From the NCBI GenBank assembly GCA_038526245.1, contig JBCBGZ010000115.1, positions 1 to 5,603 on the forward strand: a stretch of DNA of 5,603 bases, read 5' to 3'. The notes below the pieces were generated by a model that saw only the letters and a program-made list of their open reading frames with translations, was not told the DNA's origin and made no database searches. Origin of the DNA: UBA5336 sp038526245. GTDB taxonomy: Bacteria > Pseudomonadota > Alphaproteobacteria > Caulobacterales > Hyphomonadaceae. The translations under genes and the position numbers were made by a program. Below are positions 4,210-5,603 of the stretch, piece by piece; the first letter of the stretch is position 1; each line of letters begins with the position of its first letter.

Positions 4210-5603
4210 ATGGCCCGGAAGAAGTCGTCGAACCGAAAGTACAAATCCCGGCAGACGGTGCAACGCCGCGCCGTTGATCCAGAAGTGGATTTCACAAAAC
4301 GCGCGGCGGTCATTGCCGGTGTGGGCGGCGCGGTCTGGCTCGGCCTGATCGGGCGATTTTACCAACTCCAGGTGATGGAGGGCGAGGCCTATGATGAACT
4401 CGCCAAGGAAAACCGGGTCCGCCTGGACCTTGCCCCGCCCAAGCGCGGTTTGATTCTGGACCGTTTCGGCAAGGCCCTGGCGTCACATCGCAGTGCCGGC
4501 CGGGTGTCTATCATCCGCGAACAGGCCGGTGATCTCGAGGCCGTGCTGGCTGAGATCGCCAAGTTGATCGACCTGCCGGAGGACCGACAGGCGCGGATCC
4601 TGCGCGATGCTGCGCGTCAGGCAAGCTTCCTGCCGACTCTGGTGGCGCGGGAACTGACCTATGAAGACTTTGCCCGCATGAAGCTTCACGCCGCCGAGCT
4701 GCCGGGTGTGGACGTAGCCATGGGCTTGACACGGTCCTATCCACGCGGTCGGGATTTTGCCCATGTGCTGGGCTATGTGGCAAAAGCCAGCCAGCGCGAT
4801 CTGGAACGGCTCACGGGCACCATGGGCGAGGCCGAGGCCAGCAATGCCCGTCGACTCTACCGCCACCCAGATATGCGTACGGGCCGATCGGGCATCGAAC
4901 TAATCTGCGATAGCTGGCTGACTGGCCAGCCAGGCTCGCGGGAAGTGGTGACCAACGCGTCGGGCCGTATCCTGGATGAACTCGGCTACAAGCCCGAGCC
5001 CCAGCAGGGCAAAGACGTGGTGATCACAATCGATGCGGAGCTGCAACGCTTTGCCATTGAACGGTTTGGCGCGGAGTCTGGCGCTGCGGTGGTGATGGAC
5101 ATCGACACAGGCGCCATCCTCGCCTTTGTGTCGACACCTGCCTTTGACCCAAATGATTTCGTGAACGGGATCAGTCAGGCGGACTATGATGTCTTGCGCA
5201 ATGATGATCGCGCTCCGCTTTACCATAAAGCCTATGACGGGGTGTATCCGCCGGGTTCGACTTTCAAGATGGTGGTCGCCACAGCCGCGCTTGAATCGGA
5301 AGTGATCGATCCGCGCGAACGCATTTACTGCAATGGCCGTTATCGCTTCGGCAACCGTACCTGGTCTTGCTGGAAGCCCGAAGGTCACGGGCCCATGAAC
5401 ATGCGCGATGCGCTCAAGCATTCGTGCGACACATACTTTTACGAAGTGGCCCAGCGGATCGGCATCGAGAAGCTGGCGGAAACGGCGAAGAAGTTCGGAT
5501 TTGGCATGACATGGCCGCTGGGCATGACCGGTGGAGCCGTCGGCGTGGTGCCAAATGACGCCTGGAAGCAAGAGGCACGCGGAGAGCCCTGGTATGAGGG
5601 CGA
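4210..5603 (+). CDS. mrdA: Penicillin-binding protein 2, elongation-specific transpeptidase (3' partial)
   Basis: This class B PBP cross-links side-wall peptidoglycan in the Rod complex and is the target of mecillinam in other bacteria. The window shows 464 residues of the roughly 600-650 usual for the family; the frame is open at the right edge, so the KTG motif is not visible. A basic tail and membrane anchor (about 31-50) lead into the pedestal domain, with RGLILDRFGKALA (79-91). The transpeptidase domain begins near 290 with AAVVMDIDTGAILAFVSTP. The nucleophile motif is PPGSTFK (347-353, Ser350 and Lys353). The second motif is Ser-Cys-Asp (405-407), the SxD form common in PBP2. Cys374, Cys387, His393 and Cys406 match the spacing of a PBP2 zinc site. 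ATG 4210 lies three bases after mreD, with GGGAGAG at 4195-4201. rodA would be expected downstream. Confidence 0.96.
   Translation, partial: MARKKSSNRKYKSRQTVQRRAVDPEVDFTKRAAVIAGVGGAVWLGLIGRFYQLQVMEGEAYDELAKENRVRLDLAPPKRGLILDRFGKALASHRSAGRVSIIREQAGDLEAVLAEIAKLIDLPEDRQARILRDAARQASFLPTLVARELTYEDFARMKLHAAELPGVDVAMGLTRSYPRGRDFAHVLGYVAKASQRDLERLTGTMGEAEASNARRLYRHPDMRTGRSGIELICDSWLTGQPGSREVVTNASGRILDELGYKPEPQQGKDVVITIDAELQRFAIERFGAESGAAVVMDIDTGAILAFVSTPAFDPNDFVNGISQADYDVLRNDDRAPLYHKAYDGVYPPGSTFKMVVATAALESEVIDPRERIYCNGRYRFGNRTWSCWKPEGHGPMNMRDALKHSCDTYFYEVAQRIGIEKLAETAKKFGFGMTWPLGMTGGAVGVVPNDAWKQEARGEPWYEG

Noticed and set aside
3664..4365. 233-codon open frame antisense to mreD and the mrdA start
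   Set aside because: It is a shadow of two well-supported genes, and its His/Arg/Gln/Gly-rich composition is that of a mirrored GC-rich membrane gene.
1..5603. CRISPR array, tRNA, rRNA, integrase, phage or defence genes
   Set aside because: I looked on both strands and saw no regularly spaced repeats, no tRNA-like fold and no protein motifs of these systems.

Overview
The window looks like the chromosome of a GC-rich alphaproteobacterium. A group near Hyphomonadales/Maricaulales or Caulobacterales fits best. The reasons are the MreB and PBP2 protein sequences, the mreB-mreC-mreD-mrdA gene order, a four-helix membrane LytTR regulator of a kind common in those groups, and G/C-ending codons. 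This placement is inference from remembered families, not from a search.

Layout. Bases 1-787 hold a membrane-anchored LytTR transcription regulator whose frame is open to the left edge. Bases 788-1180 are lower-GC DNA with no convincing intact gene. They contain a start-less minus-strand reading frame that may be a gene remnant, one copy of an 11-base direct repeat, and an imperfect inverted repeat. Bases 1181-1330 encode a 49-residue hydrophobic protein, too short for ordinary ORF calling. It has a strong ribosome binding site that is folded into a hairpin. Bases 1331-1589 form a signal-rich leader before mreB: two related dyads 84 bases apart, a third dyad, a near-consensus CtrA-type site, and a strong hairpin just ahead of the start codon that competes with a second hairpin. 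Bases 1590-5603 hold the cell-elongation operon mreB, mreC, mreD and the first 464 codons of mrdA (PBP2), which runs off the right edge. mreC/mreD overlap by four bases and mreD/mrdA are three bases apart, so these are one transcriptional unit. mreB is 95 bases ahead of mreC.

How the genes work together. MreB filaments under the inner membrane, MreC and MreD in the membrane and periplasm, and the transpeptidase PBP2 form the core of the Rod complex (elongasome) that builds side-wall peptidoglycan. rodA would be expected next, to the right. The operon is ordinary. What deserves a second look is the DNA to its left: the small membrane-protein gene with a masked ribosome binding site, the repeats around it, and the layered candidate control region of mreB. 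I do not see a clearly new multi-gene system here.
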